In this document: in pieces, positions 18,775 to 27,107 of the stretch
Position numbering within the stretch: position 1 is the first letter of the stretch
Layout of the letters: each line of letters begins with the position of its first letter
Source of the DNA: Gammaproteobacteria bacterium
GTDB lineage: Bacteria; Pseudomonadota; Gammaproteobacteria; Thiohalomonadales; Thiohalomonadaceae
Assembly: GCA_023228645.1 (NCBI GenBank)
Contig: JALOAT010000005.1
Span: 62,001 to 126,000, forward strand
Length of the DNA: 64,000 nt
Direction: 5' to 3'
Made by a program: the position numbers and the translations under genes
Notes under the pieces: model-generated
What the model was told of the DNA's origin: nothing
Databases searched by the model: none
Seen by the model: the letters and a program-made list of their open reading frames with translations, nothing else

Positions 18775-19458
18775 CTGAATTCCTCGCAAAAAGGCTCGTT
18801 GGATTCTTGTGTGGGCGTAACGGCGAGGCGCGGAACGAGCGTGTGTGAAAGGACTTGCCACCGGGCAGCGGTGCCGACCCGCTGCACGCACCGGCGGCCG
18901 GAGCTGATCACCACGTCGTCGGGAACACTCGTTTGGGGCGGGCGCCATTCCGACCACCGGAACACAGCCTTGGTCGCCCTGCCTCCGCCTCGCCTGTTTC
19001 GAAACGGCGCATGATAAAGGTTCTGGGGTCCCGGCGGAAGGGTTACGGGCGCGGCAGAAAATACCCAAAAGGACGGACAGTTATCGGCATCTTACCGGTT
19101 TCCTGGCCCACGGGCATAAATCATGGGCGGCCCTGCACCCTCGCCCGGACCATTCCGGACGGAATCTGGATTGATTCGCGTGTAAAGCCCGACAGACATT
19201 ACCCGAGCAGGCGAGTTCCAGATTTGCGGACGCTTACACGGAATATCCGGGCTGAACCGCCCTGAACCGCCCTGAACCGCCCAGGTTGCCTCAACATCGC
19301 GCCGGGCCAACCGGTCGACCGGTCTTGCACCCTGGTTCGTGCCCCATCGGCCCTCGATCCGCAGTTGGGTGGACTCATCCCATCAATGCCTGCACTGCGT
19401 CCCTCGCCGAACGGCCAATGCCCCGCGACCCTGTCGCCACGTCCAACCGAGGCGCACC
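18775..19458. other. 684-bp intergenic region upstream of tig, no gene seen
   Basis: It holds the presumed tig promoter region and the downstream flank of nfsB. Open frames here are short, overlapping and unlike proteins. The only structure I noticed is the 10-bp tandem repeat at 19252-19281. In Pseudomonas this side of tig carries other genes, so this may be a junction where the gene order changed. Confidence 0.6.
19252..19281. repeat. Three tandem copies of CTGAACCGCC
   Basis: Three exact head-to-tail copies of the 10-mer CTGAACCGCC in the intergenic region between tig and nfsB. Confidence 0.9.
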
Positions 19459-20112
19459 TCACAGTTCGGTCAAAACCACGTCCTCAGGCAACCGCGATTT
19501 CGGCAGGCCCGCGTTGAAATCGTCGGCCGCGCGGTAGCCGAGTGCCACCACGACCAGCGGGCGCAAGCTGCGCCGGGACAGGCCCAGTTCGGCGTCCAGC
19601 GCGTCGCCGTCGAAACCCTCCATGGTGCAGGCATCCACGCCAACTGCACCGGCGGCCAGCAGCAACGTACCCAGCGCCAGGTACACCTGGCGATCTATCC
19701 AGGTGCGCTCGTCCTTCCACTCGTCCCGGTGCAGATTCACGTAGAAGCGGCGGCTCTTGTCCTGGGTGGCCATGTTCTCCGGCGCGAGGAACCGCCCGTC
19801 GCGGTTTTCCTGGGCGACGATTGCCTCCAGGTGCGCGTCATCGAGAGCCGCCTTGCCGCACAGCACTACCACATGCGACGCATTGAGTACCTTGGGTTCG
19901 TTGTAGGCGTACGGCCCTTGCATGGCCTTGGCGATGCGTTCCTTCGCCCCTGACGAGGCGGCGACGACGAAGTGCCACGGCTGCGAATTGACTGAAGACG
20001 GACTCAAGCGAAGCACGGTGCGCAACTGCGCCATCAGGGAAGCGGGGATGGTCCTGGAAGGGTCGAAGGCCTTGGTGGTGTAGCGGGTCTGTGCGATGCC
20101 GGCGATATCCAT
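19459..20112 (-). CDS. nfsB: NAD(P)H-dependent nitroreductase, NfsB family
   Basis: FMN flavoprotein reducing nitroaromatics, quinones or dihydropteridine. The 217 residues equal the length of E. coli NfsB. Conserved blocks are RYTTKAFDPSRTIP, LSPSSVNSQPWHFVVA, NASHVVVLCGK, ACTMEGFDGDALDAELGL and FNAGLPKSRLPEDVVLTEL. ATG 20112 fits the family start (MDIAGIAQTRYTTKAF). A TTG 10 codons upstream is possible but not favoured. It is a single-gene unit. Confidence 0.9.
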   Translation of the reverse strand: MDIAGIAQTRYTTKAFDPSRTIPASLMAQLRTVLRLSPSSVNSQPWHFVVAASSGAKERIAKAMQGPYAYNEPKVLNASHVVVLCGKAALDDAHLEAIVAQENRDGRFLAPENMATQDKSRRFYVNLHRDEWKDERTWIDRQVYLALGTLLLAAGAVGVDACTMEGFDGDALDAELGLSRRSLRPLVVVALGYRAADDFNAGLPKSRLPEDVVLTEL

Positions 20113-20415
20113 GGAGTTTTTTTTCAAAAAGGTTGATATCAAAAAGGCTGGCGGATTTCGCCGGAGCGTTCAAGAGCGCGGCCTGCTTTCAATGTTCAGC
20201 CCGCCTTCGCCCCGGCCTGTACCGGCCCCCCCACCGTTGCGCGACCTGAGGCGAGGGCGCATTCACCCATGCGCAGGGACGCCAAACGTGGGAAAATCCG
20301 CCGACTCACCGCCCCGGAACGTCGGCCGCGGTGGCTAACCGACAGTCGAGACCACCCGGACCGGAGTGCCGCCCGCGGTGCTCCGGCCTTGTTTTGCGAT
20401 GCGACAGGAGCATCC
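20113..20415. other. Divergent intergenic region between nfsB and the IspB-like gene
   Basis: 303 bp between two divergently transcribed genes, presumably holding both promoters. No hairpin, operator or small gene stands out. Confidence 0.5.
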
Positions 20416-21339
20416 GTGAAAACAGAACAGCTTGAGGCCTTGGTCCTGGACGACCTCCGACAGGTCAACGACATCATCCGCCAACACCTCAACTCGGACC
20501 TGCTGCTCGTGCGCCAGGCCACGGAATGCGTGCTCGGCGCGAACCGTCTGCCACTGCGTGCGGTGGTGAGTCTGCTCACAGGCCGCGCGTTCGGTTTCGA
20601 CGTCGCACGTCACCGTGCCCTTGCCGCTGCCATCGAGCTCATCAACAGCGCCCTGACGCTGCACCACGCCGTCGTGGATGTGACCGGCGATGTGGAGGCG
20701 CACGCCCCCACCTTGTTCGGCAATGCGGGCGGTACCCTGCTCGGCGACCTGTTCTATACCGGCGCGTTCAAGCTCATCCTGAAACTCGACGATCTACGCG
20801 TCATGCGCGTATTGTCCGACGCCATCAGCGTCACGGCAGAGGGCGAGGTGATGCATCACATGGCCTGCCGCGATGCGGGACTCACCACGGCGCGTTATCT
20901 GGACGTGGTCCGCACCCGAACCGCCAAGCTCTTCGAAGCCGCCGCCCGGAGCGCCGCGATTATCGCAGGCGTCACACCGGACGTGGAAAAGGCACTGATG
21001 CTGTACGGCATGCACCTGGGCACCGCCAGCCAGCTGCTCGCGGAGCTCGGCGACTTCGCGCCAGAAACCGCACCCGACGCCACGCAACCGCTCAGCCTGT
21101 CCCTGCCCGTGGTCCATGCCATGCGCTCGGGCACCGCCGCCACGGCGCAACGCATTCACGAGGCGCTGTTGCACGACCGGCGTGACGACGGTCCGCTCAT
21201 CACGGAAGCGGTCATGACCTCCGGCGCGCTCGAATACGCCCGCGCCTGTGCGGGCGATGAATTGCAGCGCGCCCGCGCCGCCATCTCCGGACTCGCCGAT
21301 TGCGAATTCACCGAGGCACTGCGCCGGTTGCCGTTGTAA
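20416..21339 (+). CDS. IspB-like polyprenyl synthase homologue lacking both DDxxD motifs (probable pseudoenzyme)
   Basis: The 307-residue sequence aligns with octaprenyl diphosphate synthase over most of its length (VRQATECVLGANRLPLRAVV, FGNAGGTLLGDLFYTGAFKL, VTAEGEV, RTRTAKLFEAAARSAAI, LPVVHAM). The first aspartate-rich motif HDDVVD is replaced by HHAVVD (His84, Ala85, only Asp88 kept), and the two following Arg are gone. The second motif is AELGD instead of DDLLD (Ala209, Glu210), and the downstream GDDLxEGKxT loop is deleted. It therefore cannot bind the Mg-diphosphates normally. The frame is intact, and a GTG start at 20416 follows AGGAG. It could be a regulatory subunit, like eukaryotic PDSS2/Dlp1, or a repurposed protein. 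Confidence 0.85.
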   Translation: MKTEQLEALVLDDLRQVNDIIRQHLNSDLLLVRQATECVLGANRLPLRAVVSLLTGRAFGFDVARHRALAAAIELINSALTLHHAVVDVTGDVEAHAPTLFGNAGGTLLGDLFYTGAFKLILKLDDLRVMRVLSDAISVTAEGEVMHHMACRDAGLTTARYLDVVRTRTAKLFEAAARSAAIIAGVTPDVEKALMLYGMHLGTASQLLAELGDFAPETAPDATQPLSLSLPVVHAMRSGTAATAQRIHEALLHDRRDDGPLITEAVMTSGALEYARACAGDELQRARAAISGLADCEFTEALRRLPL

Positions 21340-21429
21340 ATCGGCCATCGCGATAGCCACAGTCCGTTACAACTGGCCCGGATGCCGCTCGCACCGCCCA
21401 GGAGGGAAGAGGCATAAAGAAACGGCTTA

Positions 21430-21579
21430 GTGTTCCTCGTGGAAGACGGTACGTGGGACTGGCAGCCACACAGCCAGCACTACGCCGATTACGTCCCGGA
21501 CGGCGTACGGATTCTCACGGGTATCGATGAGCTGCCGAGGAGATTCGGCGCGATCCTCCGCCAAGCCGCAGGTGCTTGA
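21430..21579 (+). CDS. Small ORF or gene remnant of unknown function
   Basis: A 49-residue frame (VFLVEDGTWDWQPHSQHYAD, then YVPDGVRILTGIDELP) from a GTG at 21430 to a stop 1 bp before the tRNA-Leu CCA end. The composition looks protein-like, with Trp, Tyr, His and Asp, unlike the arginine-rich noise frames. No clear ribosome-binding site is seen. It may be the tail of a gene lost by deletion. I do not recognise the family. Confidence 0.3.
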   Translation: MFLVEDGTWDWQPHSQHYADYVPDGVRILTGIDELPRRFGAILRQAAGA

Positions 21580-21580
21580 T

Positions 21581-21667
<87 letters not shown>

Positions 21668-21739
21668 GAACGCGGAGTATAACCGCTGCGCCAAAGCACG
21701 ATCACCGAGGCGCAGCGGTGATCACACCGGCAGAAACGA

Positions 21740-21764
21740 GAACAGCCGCACGAGGCGGCTGTTC
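21740..21764 (-). terminator. Hairpin between tRNA-Lys and tRNA-Leu
   Basis: Perfect 10-bp inverted repeat GAACAGCCGC/GCGGCTGTTC with 5-nt loop, 6 bp downstream of the tRNA-Lys 3' end. The T-tract on the minus strand is weak (TCTCGTTTCTG). It is probably a terminator or processing structure. Confidence 0.5.
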
Positions 21765-21769
21765 GAGTG

Positions 21770-21845
21770 TGGTGGGCCGCGTAGGACTCGAACCTACGAC
21801 CAAGAGATTAAGAGTCTCCTGCTCTACCAACTGAGCTAGCGGCCC
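21770..21845 (-). tRNA. tRNA-Lys (CTT)
   Basis: 76 nt including CCA. Acceptor GGGCCGC pairs with GCGGCCC. The anticodon loop CTCTTAA gives anticodon CTT (Lys, AAG codon). T arm CGTAGGTTCGAGTCCTACG. Confidence 0.96.
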
Positions 21846-21947
21846 GGAAGAGGCGCGCATTTAACCAGAACCTCCGAACCTCGTCAACAGTCTGTTTCGA
21901 AAATCCGGTGTTATGATGGCAGCGCTTCGTTTTTCCGGATCTTGCGT

Positions 21948-22688
21948 GTGACCCATCCCCTCATAACCGCTTTGCTCCTCGGCCTGTTCAGCACGGCCCA
22001 TTGTGTCGGCATGTGCGGCGGCATCAGCGGTGCGCTCACCTTCAGTCTCCCCGAAACCGTACGACAACATCGTGTGCATCTCGCACTGTTCGTCAGCGCC
22101 TACAACGTGGGACGTCTCATCAGTTATGCAGCGGCGGGGGCACTGGTGGGTTACCTGGGCGGAACGGTCTACGAGACCCTGAGTCCCAAAGGCGGCTACG
22201 CCATCATCCAGGGAGCGGCGGCCATCCTGATGGTCGCGGTGGGGCTTTATGTGGGTGGCTGGTTTCCGCGTTTCGCCCATCTCGAACGTCTCGGCATCCC
22301 GCTGTGGCGCCGCCTCGAACCGCTCGGACGACGCCTCATTCCCGTGCGTAATCCTGCGCAGGCCCTAGTCTATGGCCTCATCTGGGGCTGGTTGCCTTGT
22401 GGGCTCGTGTATACGGCCCTGTTGTTCACGGTGACCGCCGGCGGCCCGTTGGACGGGGCACTGTTCATGGCCGTATTTGGCCTGGGGACTTTACCAGGCG
22501 TCATGAGCGCCGGTATCCTGTCCGACAAGCTGCGCCGACTTTCTCGCCGTCCGGGCGTGAGGCAGGTGGCCGGTGCGGCGTTGGTGGCACTGGGATTGGC
22601 CGGCGTACTGTTCGGTGAATGGCTGCACGCTGCTTCCCCAATGTCCTCGGATCACCAAGCCCTGGAATGCCGCGATGAACGTTTTTGA
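21948..22688 (+). CDS. SafE/TauE-like (UreH/CcdA-type) multispanning membrane protein
   Basis: A 246-residue inner-membrane protein with about six membrane segments. It contains the family signature AHCVGMCGG near residues 17-25 and a second conserved site in WGWLPCGLVYTALL. This family (COG2836 type) is common next to cbb3-oxidase assembly genes, where a role in metal or thiol handling is suspected, but its substrate is not established. GTG 21948 is chosen, with GGAT 8 bp upstream; a TTG two codons earlier is possible. It overlaps the next gene by 14 bp, implying coupling with the sigma-54 activator. Confidence 0.8.
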   Translation: MTHPLITALLLGLFSTAHCVGMCGGISGALTFSLPETVRQHRVHLALFVSAYNVGRLISYAAAGALVGYLGGTVYETLSPKGGYAIIQGAAAILMVAVGLYVGGWFPRFAHLERLGIPLWRRLEPLGRRLIPVRNPAQALVYGLIWGWLPCGLVYTALLFTVTAGGPLDGALFMAVFGLGTLPGVMSAGILSDKLRRLSRRPGVRQVAGAALVALGLAGVLFGEWLHAASPMSSDHQALECRDERF

Positions 22689-23628
22689 GTCTTCTCTGCT
22701 CGGCGAATCACCCGAATTTCTGGCGGCGGTGCGCTCAGCCCAGGTGGCCGCAGCGACCGATGTGACCGTGCTGCTGCTCGGCGAGAGCGGCACCGGCAAG
22801 GAGGTGCTGGCGCATGCCATGCACGACAGCAGCCGCCGCGCGGACGGCCCTTTCGTGGCCATCAACTGCGCGGCCCTTCCCGAGGCACTCGCCGAATCCG
22901 AACTCTTCGGCCACGCCAAAGGCGCTTTCACCGGTGCCGTCAGCGCCGCCCCTGGGCGCATCCGTGCCGCTGAGGGCGGCACCCTGTTCCTCGACGAGGT
23001 GGGCGAGCTGCCGCTTGCCATCCAGGCCAAGCTGCTGCGGTTCCTGGAAACCGGCGAGGTGCAGCCGGTGGGCGAGTCCTTCAGCCGCCGCGTCGACGTG
23101 CGCGTGATCGCCGCTACCCATCGCGACCTTCACCAGGAAGCCCAGGCCGGCCGTTTCCGCTCCGACCTGTATTACCGCCTGAACGTCATCCCGCTGGAAT
23201 TGCCGCCGTTGCGCGAACGCACCGGCGATATCCCGCTGCTTCTTTCGGCGTTTACCACCCGGCTGACCCGGCAGCATGGACTTGAGCGCCCGCTCTATCA
23301 AGCTGCGACCTTAGCGCTGCTGGAGCGCTATCCGTGGCCCGGCAATGTGCGCGAGTTGCGCAACCTTTGTGAACGCATGGTGATCCTCTTCGCCGGCCGC
23401 CGCGTGGCACCCGAAAACCTGCCGTACGAGATCCGGGCGGAAGGACGTGCGACGGCGGATGCCCATTTCGTGCTGCCAAGTAGCGGCATCTGCCTCGAGG
23501 AACTGGAACAGACCATGATCCGCCAGGCCCTGGAGCGCACCCACGGCAACCGCAGCCGCGCCGCCCGCCTCCTCGGCCTGACGCGTGACACGCTGCTTTA
23601 CCGGTTGAAGAAGTACGCCATCGGTTGA
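22675..23628 (+). CDS. Sigma-54-dependent transcriptional activator without sensor domain
   Basis: An AAA+ activator of RNA polymerase-sigma-54 with 317 residues. Walker A GESGTGKE is at residues 36-43, the sigma-54 contact loop GAFTGA at 83-88, Walker B GGTLFLDEVGE at 101-111, and the arginine-finger region is near RFRSDLYYRLNVIPL. A C-terminal Fis-type helix-turn-helix follows (GNRSRAARLLGLTRDTLLYRLKKY). The AAA+ domain starts almost at residue 1, so it has no receiver, GAF or PAS domain, like PspF. It must be controlled by a partner protein or by its own level. It overlaps the SafE-like gene, whose product could be the linked sensor or target (inference). Confidence 0.92.
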   Translation: MNVFESSLLGESPEFLAAVRSAQVAAATDVTVLLLGESGTGKEVLAHAMHDSSRRADGPFVAINCAALPEALAESELFGHAKGAFTGAVSAAPGRIRAAEGGTLFLDEVGELPLAIQAKLLRFLETGEVQPVGESFSRRVDVRVIAATHRDLHQEAQAGRFRSDLYYRLNVIPLELPPLRERTGDIPLLLSAFTTRLTRQHGLERPLYQAATLALLERYPWPGNVRELRNLCERMVILFAGRRVAPENLPYEIRAEGRATADAHFVLPSSGICLEELEQTMIRQALERTHGNRSRAARLLGLTRDTLLYRLKKYAIG

Positions 23629-23645
23629 GTCTGTGCGATTCAACC

Positions 23646-23675
23646 GTAGCCCGGATAAAGCGCAGCGGAATCCGG
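23646..23675. repeat. GTAGCCCGGAT...ATCCGG dispersed repeat
   Basis: Imperfect palindrome GTAGCCCGGATAAAGCGCAG with right arm GGAATCCGG, 17 bp after the sigma-54 activator stop. Related copies lie at 41224-41255 and 41278-41304, and a diverged one near 23800-23893. A single arm of the GCAGAG family lies at about 23703-23745. Confidence 0.6.
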
Positions 23676-23894
23676 TGGAGTCGCCGCGCCAGGAAGAAAA
23701 CAACTCAACGCAGAGACGCCGAGGGCACAAAGACCGCAAAGGAACGTAGGCAGCTGGACCGGAACGCATCAATGCTGCCGGTGACCATGTCTGGCCGTTG
23801 CGGCCCCCGAAGAGCACCGGATGGCGCACAGCGGAACCCGGCAAGCCGGCCGGGCTAAGATCCGGATTCCGCATAGCACCATCCGGGCCACGCA

Positions 23895-24356
23895 TCAGTG
23901 CGACATGTGCCCATGGTTCATGGCCATGCCCTGGCCCTTGCGCACTTCGAAGCTCACCGGCAGGGTTACGCCGTCCTCGAATTCGAGCACCACTTCCACC
24001 TTGTCACCGGCCTTGAGCGCCTGCTTGGGGCCGATGAGCATGATGTGCAGCCCGCCGGGCTGCAGCTTCACTTCACTACCGGCTGCAATCTCGACCTTTT
24101 CTTGCGGGACCATCTTGGCGAGGTTGTCTTCCATGATGGTCTTGTGCAGTTCTACCTTGTTCGCAATGGCACTGCGCGCGGCCACCAGGGTGCGCATCTT
24201 GTCAGAACCGTTGTGCAGGGTGGCAAAGGCGCCCAGTGCCATGGCGTTCGCCGGGGCTTCGCGAACCCATGCGTCCTTGACCATGAGTTCGGCGGCAGAT
24301 GCAGCGCCCGCAACCAGGACCATACCGGCCAACAACAGTGATTTGATCATCTTCAC
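23895..24356 (-). CDS. Periplasmic copper chaperone PCu(A)C
   Basis: Periplasmic Cu(I)-binding protein that delivers copper to cuproenzymes such as the CuA site or cbb3 oxidase. The 153-residue product has a signal peptide cleaved near AGAASAAE. It shows the exact family ligand pattern H-X10-M-X21-H-X-M: His71, Met82, His104 and Met106. An extra Met/His-rich tail (MNHGHMSH) may add copper sites. GTG 24356 has GGAG at good spacing; ATG 24350 is the alternative. It is the last gene of the nine-gene copper operon, 39 bp after the copper receptor, and convergent with the sigma-54 activator. Confidence 0.92.
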   Translation of the reverse strand: MKMIKSLLLAGMVLVAGAASAAELMVKDAWVREAPANAMALGAFATLHNGSDKMRTLVAARSAIANKVELHKTIMEDNLAKMVPQEKVEIAAGSEVKLQPGGLHIMLIGPKQALKAGDKVEVVLEFEDGVTLPVSFEVRKGQGMAMNHGHMSH

Positions 24357-24395
24357 AAACGTATCTCCGCTTTGTTTTCTCTGGATCACAACGGC

Positions 24396-26351
24396 TCAGA
24401 AAGACAGGGTGGCCTTCATCCACCACAAACGACCGGGTTCGTTGACGCGTTCAGGTTTGCCGTAACCCGCAACCTGCGCACCAGCGCGGCTCAGGTGTTC
24501 CGCATAGGTCTCATCAAACAGGTTATCGACACCCGCCGTGATTTTGAGGTTCTCGTTGGCACGATAACCGGCATTGAACGATACCACGGTGAAACTGTCG
24601 GTCTCGCCCACATCGGCGCCCGCAATACCGCCGCGGTCCACATCGACTCGGTCCTGTTCGGCAGCGGCACGCACCAGGAGGGTGGCGGCCCAGGTCTTGT
24701 CGTCATAGCCGAGGCTCACGGTACCCTCCAGGGGAGGCACTTGGGCGAGCGCCACGTCGTCGGTGTCGTTCTCGCCGATCACGTGCGCCAGGGTGGCGCG
24801 TGCGGTCCAGTTGGGAGCAATCGCGTAGGCCGCATCGGCCTCGAAGCCGTACAACGTGGCATCCACGTTTTTGGCCGCACCGGCCGGCTTGGCCGAGGGA
24901 TTAAGCGAATGATCGATGAGGATGAAGTCATCCACGCGCGTGTAGAAGGCCGACACGGTCGCGTCGAGCTGACCACTGCGGAATGCCGCGCCCAGATCGA
25001 ACTGGGTGCTCTTCTCCGTGTCGATGTCGAAAGTGCGCACGCGTTCCCAGTAGTCCGGCGCACGTTCCGCACGGCCGACACCGGCCAGCACTCGCCAGCT
25101 ATCGGAAAGCGCATGTTCGTAACGCACGAACGCACCGCGCGTGGTGTCATCATCTTCTGTCCCAGCCGCGACGCCGCCGACAGCCGCATCCGCCTTGGCT
25201 GTCGTTTTATCCATGCGCAGCCCGGCAGCGAACAGATCCCGCTCACCCACGGCGTGTTCCAGTTGCGCGAAAATCCCGCGCTGTTCGAATGACATGTCAG
25301 CCATACGCGGCGTTGTCGTCGCACCGCGCTTGGTATGTTCATCGTCGCGATAATCCGTACCGACAATCAATCCTGTTCGATCACCCACTGCCAGGTCGAC
25401 CACCAGGCGGGCACCGTCCGTCGTCCTGTCCGGATTGCTCACCATCTTCATCATCGGTGGCGCTGGCGGTGTACGTAACGAAAAGTTGTCCATCACGTGG
25501 TCCACATAGCTGTGGTAGTACTGCGCCTCGATGCGTTGCACCAGCGGTGACAGGTTGTCGCGGGAGGCCTTCACGCCCCAGGCCTCACGATCGAACACCA
25601 CGCCGTCCATGGTGCGATCGGCGTAGGCGGCCTCGCCGTCGGAGCGGTCCACGTTCAGCTCGATGCGGGTGTCTTCATCGGGCGTCCAGCCCACGATGGC
25701 CGTGCCGCTCCAGCGCTCGTACTCGGAATGCACTTTGTTGCCGTCGCCGTCCTCGTAGTCATCGGAGGCCAAACGCGTGCCGATGATGCGCATGAAACCG
25801 GGCGCCGCACCTGCCGTGGCATCGACGATCTGGTCGTTGCGGCCAAAACTGCCGACCATGCCACCGGCCATGAAGCGCGTGCCGGCCTCTTCGAAGCGCG
25901 GCGTGACACGTTCGAACAACACGGTGCCTGCCACATTGCCGCCACCGTACAGCACGCTCTGCGGGCCCTTCAGCACGGTCACCTTGTCGAAGGATTCGGG
26001 ATAGGTGTAGGCCGTGGGCGGGTCCATTCGGCCGCCGCAACCGCCGAACACATAGGCGCCGTCCTGCAGGATATTGAGGCGCGAACCGCCCAAGCCGCGG
26101 AACACCGGATCGCCCGAGGTGCCACCCTTGCGTACGCTGGAAAAACCCGGGATGTTCTTGAGAAACGCCGCGCCGTCACCCGCGGGCACCGGTTGCCGCG
26201 GCGCCTTGGGATCCGTTTCCACGGTGATCGGGTCGGACATGGCCGGCGCGGTGACCACCATCTCGCCCAGATAACCGGGGCTGTTTTCCTGGGCCAGGGT
26301 AGTGAAAGGCACCAGCGTGCCGGCCGCTAAGGCCATCCATCTCTTCATCAT
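24396..26351 (-). CDS. oprC: TonB-dependent outer-membrane copper receptor (OprC/NosA type)
   Basis: Outer-membrane barrel that imports copper using TonB energy. At 651 residues it has a signal peptide (ALAAGTLVPFTTLAQ) and a plug domain from about 30 to 155 (PVFRGLGGSRLNILQDGAYV, VLKGPQSVLYGGGNVAGTV). A barrel follows, ending NEPGRLWWMKATLSF with terminal Phe. The copper site known from P. aeruginosa OprC, CxxxM plus HxM, is complete: Cys105 and Met109 in FGGCGGRMDPP, and His285 and Met287 in YVDHVMD. Start 26351 follows CAGGAG. It lies 72 bp after tonB and just before the copper chaperone. Confidence 0.93.
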   Translation of the reverse strand: MMKRWMALAAGTLVPFTTLAQENSPGYLGEMVVTAPAMSDPITVETDPKAPRQPVPAGDGAAFLKNIPGFSSVRKGGTSGDPVFRGLGGSRLNILQDGAYVFGGCGGRMDPPTAYTYPESFDKVTVLKGPQSVLYGGGNVAGTVLFERVTPRFEEAGTRFMAGGMVGSFGRNDQIVDATAGAAPGFMRIIGTRLASDDYEDGDGNKVHSEYERWSGTAIVGWTPDEDTRIELNVDRSDGEAAYADRTMDGVVFDREAWGVKASRDNLSPLVQRIEAQYYHSYVDHVMDNFSLRTPPAPPMMKMVSNPDRTTDGARLVVDLAVGDRTGLIVGTDYRDDEHTKRGATTTPRMADMSFEQRGIFAQLEHAVGERDLFAAGLRMDKTTAKADAAVGGVAAGTEDDDTTRGAFVRYEHALSDSWRVLAGVGRAERAPDYWERVRTFDIDTEKSTQFDLGAAFRSGQLDATVSAFYTRVDDFILIDHSLNPSAKPAGAAKNVDATLYGFEADAAYAIAPNWTARATLAHVIGENDTDDVALAQVPPLEGTVSLGYDDKTWAATLLVRAAAEQDRVDVDRGGIAGADVGETDSFTVVSFNAGYRANENLKITAGVDNLFDETYAEHLSRAGAQVAGYGKPERVNEPGRLWWMKATLSF

Positions 26352-26423
26352 CGTCAACTCCTGTTGTCCAACACTTTTCGAAAATGCACTTGCACCACGG
26401 GAAACCGTTTCATGCACACCCAA

Positions 26424-27107
26424 TCAGCGGATAGCCTTGAGGCTGAACTCCATGCCGAAACTCACGGGCAGCGGCAGACTCAGCCCTTCGGGCGGCGGCG
26501 GCAGCGGCAAAGCCGCAGACACGGCATTGCAGGCCGCGCCCTGCAACAGTGCCGGGCCCGACGTGCAACGCAGACCGGAAACGCCGCCCGCCTCCACCAC
26601 CATCAGGCTCACCTGCACGTGTCCTTCCACACCGCGCCGCCGGGCGATGGGCGGATAGAACTTGTGCCGCTCAATGTGCGCCATAAGCTCCTGCTCATAC
26701 CGCTGACGCGCCTTCGCGAGCGACGCCGCTTGCGCCAGTTCCGCCATTGCGTCCGCGGCCTGGTCGCTGGTCACGGGCGCGCTCACCTCGGCCGGTTCCG
26801 GCTGCGCCTCGGGGGTTTCTTCCGGGGGCGGTTCCACGGCTTCAACCCGCTCCGTCGTCGGCTTCGGTTTTGGTGGCTTCGGTTTCGGCGGCTTGGGTTT
26901 TTCCGGGACGGGCACGGGTGTTTCCACGGCCTTGGACGCGGGCACTGCTGGCGAAGCCACGGAACGGAAGCTCAAGCGCACCGGCTCACGGGTCTGCACA
27001 CCATCTTCCCGTCCCTGCTCCACCGAGGCCTGATACAACACTGCCCCGTGCACGAGCACCGACACAGCAACGGCGACACCCCACTGTCGGAGGCCATCGG
27101 CCATCAC
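26424..27107 (-). CDS. tonB: TonB-family energy transducer
   Basis: Links the inner-membrane ExbBD proton channel to outer-membrane receptors. The 227-residue protein has an N-terminal membrane anchor (WGVAVAVSVLVHGAVLYQAS). A Pro-Lys periplasmic spacer includes tandem KPKPPKPKPPKPKP, followed by a Pro-Glu segment. The C-terminal TonB domain has FYPPIARRRGVEGHVQVSLM. Its start overlaps the exbD stop (ATGA). The position between exbD and a copper receptor implies a dedicated transducer for the receptors of this operon. Confidence 0.9.
   Translation of the reverse strand: MMADGLRQWGVAVAVSVLVHGAVLYQASVEQGREDGVQTREPVRLSFRSVASPAVPASKAVETPVPVPEKPKPPKPKPPKPKPTTERVEAVEPPPEETPEAQPEPAEVSAPVTSDQAADAMAELAQAASLAKARQRYEQELMAHIERHKFYPPIARRRGVEGHVQVSLMVVEAGGVSGLRCTSGPALLQGAACNAVSAALPLPPPPEGLSLPLPVSFGMEFSLKAIR

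Noticed and set aside
18775..19068. N-terminal extension of trigger factor by about 98 codons
   Set aside because: No family similarity, and a good ribosome-binding site precedes the internal ATG at 18774.
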